From NCBI GenBank assembly GCA_025929455.1, contig JAICMB010000028.1, positions 1 to 13,473 of the forward strand: a stretch of 13,473 nucleotides of DNA. The letters are read 5' to 3'. Numbering within the stretch: position 1 is the first letter of the stretch; each line of letters begins with the position of its first letter. The stretch comes from Bryobacteraceae bacterium (GTDB taxonomy: Bacteria; Acidobacteriota; Terriglobia; Bryobacterales; Bryobacteraceae). The notes beneath the pieces were generated by a model that worked only from the letters and a program-made list of their open reading frames with translations, was not told where the DNA came from and made no database searches. Positions 12,417 through 13,473 of this stretch are shown here, one piece after another. Made by a program: the position numbers and the translations under genes.

Positions 12417-13473
12417 GTGGACACGCAAACCATTTCAACCGCTTTCGCGCCTGCGACTGCTTCGGCTGCCGCACCAGCGCCGATTCGTCTGGAACCGGGC
12501 GCGCATTACTCGCCTGCCGCCGGGACCACCTTCGTGGTTTGGGCCCCGCGCAGCGTGCATGTCGCGCTGCACGTGCTCGCTCCCGAGGAAGGCTGGTTTG
12601 CCATGGAGCCGCTCGGTAAGGGTTTCTATCAAGCCGTGCTGCCCTCAGCCGGCCCCGGCACGAGATACAAATACCGTCTCGACGGTGCACAGGAGTTTCC
12701 TGATCCCGCATCGCGCTTCCAGCCGGAAGGTGTGCATGGTCCCTCCGAAGTGATCGATCACGAGTTTGCCTGGGCGGACGAGTATTGGGCCGGAGTTGCG
12801 CTGCACGATTTCGTCCTTTACGAAATGCACGTCGGCGCGTTCTCCGAGGGCGGCACCTTCGACAGCGCGATTCCGCATCTGCGCGCGCTGCGTGAGATGG
12901 GCGTGACAGCGATCGAAGTGATGCCGGTGGCGCAATTCCCCGGTAAACGCAACTGGGGTTACGACGGCGTGTATCCGTTTGCCGTGCAGAATTCCTATGG
13001 GGGGCCGAACGGACTGAAGCGTCTGGTGAATACCGCGCACCAAGAAGGGCTCGCGGTCGTTCTCGATACCGTTTATAACCACCTCGGTCCTGACGGCAAC
13101 TATCTCGGCGCGTTCGGACCGTACTTTACATCGCGCTATGAAACGCCCTGGGGACCCGGCTTCGATTTCGACGGCCCGTACCGTTCGGCCGTGCGCGCGT
13201 TCATTACATCGAACGCCGCCGCGTGGATTCGTGACTATCACATCGATGCGCTGCGCCTCGACGCGGTGCATACCATCTACGATTCCTCGGTTCCGCACAT
13301 TTTGCGCGAGATTTCCCGGACCGTTCGCGAGGAAGGCGCGCGCCAGCAGAGGCGAACCTACGTGCTCGCGGAGACCGGGCCCACGCGCCGTGAACCGGTG
13401 CACGGCAAAGAGATCGCGCGCCTGGGCGTCGACGGACAGTGGCACGACGAATTTCACCACGCGCTGCACGTTC
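12417..13473 (+). CDS. treZ: Malto-oligosyltrehalose trehalohydrolase, N-terminal 352 residues (3' truncated by window edge)
   Basis: TreZ hydrolyses the bond that releases free trehalose from maltooligosyl-trehalose, the product of TreY, in the glycogen-to-trehalose route. A carbohydrate-binding N-terminal domain (about 28-110; FVVWAPRSVHVALHVL) precedes the GH13 barrel. The barrel begins at LYEMHVGAFSEGGTFD and has AIEVMPVAQFPGKRNWGYDG, DTVYNH (217-222), ALRLDAVH with nucleophile Asp282 and LAETG with the probable acid/base Glu319. DGQWHDEFHHALHV (339-352) at the window edge is characteristic of TreZ, as opposed to GlgB or GlgX. About 230-260 residues should follow outside. The start is uncertain: GTG at 12417 is the only usual start after the in-frame TAG at 12381-12383, without a clear Shine-Dalgarno sequence. 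It gives an Ala/Thr/Pro-rich tip of about 25 residues. treY would be expected downstream, outside the window. Confidence 0.93.
   Translation, partial: MDTQTISTAFAPATASAAAPAPIRLEPGAHYSPAAGTTFVVWAPRSVHVALHVLAPEEGWFAMEPLGKGFYQAVLPSAGPGTRYKYRLDGAQEFPDPASRFQPEGVHGPSEVIDHEFAWADEYWAGVALHDFVLYEMHVGAFSEGGTFDSAIPHLRALREMGVTAIEVMPVAQFPGKRNWGYDGVYPFAVQNSYGGPNGLKRLVNTAHQEGLAVVLDTVYNHLGPDGNYLGAFGPYFTSRYETPWGPGFDFDGPYRSAVRAFITSNAAAWIRDYHIDALRLDAVHTIYDSSVPHILREISRTVREEGARQQRRTYVLAETGPTRREPVHGKEIARLGVDGQWHDEFHHALHV

Noticed and set aside
12645..13469. Antisense open frame (274 codons) opposite treZ
   Set aside because: The plus strand encodes an unmistakable TreZ with catalytic motifs throughout this stretch.
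1..13473. CRISPR arrays, tRNA or rRNA genes, transposases, known riboswitches
   Set aside because: None was found on reading. Repeats are limited to two-unit elements, and no transposase or integrase motif appears in any frame that looks coding.

Overview
The window is GC-rich and gene-dense, with many short overlaps. It most likely comes from a member of the Acidobacteriota, perhaps close to the Solibacter/Bryobacter group. The strongest hint is the 813-residue orphan permease at 9756-12197. It has the duplicated MacB/FtsX layout of the ADOP family ('acidobacterial duplicated orphan permease') and no ATPase gene beside it. This placement is inferred from protein character and base composition, not from a database search.

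Layout from left to right. (1) 2-529 is the 3' end of recJ. (2) 638-1264 is an unrecognised helical protein. (3) 1456-3042 is a membrane protein with three N-terminal membrane segments and a long Gln/Ser/Gly-rich region. (4) 3184-5811 is a tight same-strand run: glgC, a DUF2278 (YukJ-like) gene starting 2 nt after the glgC stop, then a RES/Xre-type toxin-antitoxin pair whose antitoxin has only the toxin-binding domain. (5) 5845-6306 (minus) is ssb. (6) 6384-8637 is a coupled run modB-modC-thiE-like with 4-nt overlaps and no modA. (7) 8677-9378 (minus) is a secreted protein of unknown function. (8) 9540-9752 is a decayed second copy of the thiE 3' end. (9) 9756-12197 (minus) is the ADOP permease. 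(10) 12417-13473 is the 5' part of treZ, running off the window.

Functional themes. Two genes belong to alpha-glucan metabolism: glgC commits glucose to glycogen, and treZ releases trehalose from glycogen-derived maltooligosyl-trehalose. They lie about 8 kb apart, so they form no local operon here. modBC makes the membrane and ATPase parts of an oxyanion (probably molybdate) importer, and a small ThiE-family protein is translationally coupled to it. recJ and ssb are DNA maintenance genes. The RES toxin is expected to act on NAD+.

The most unusual structure is the thiE region. An intact short thiE-like gene and a frameshifted 3' remnant of a diverged copy bracket the secreted-protein gene. 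The remnant ends 3 nt from the end of the permease gene. This looks like the scar of a duplication, or of a small insertion that used the thiE 3' end. I see no rRNA, tRNA, CRISPR array, intact insertion sequence or known riboswitch.
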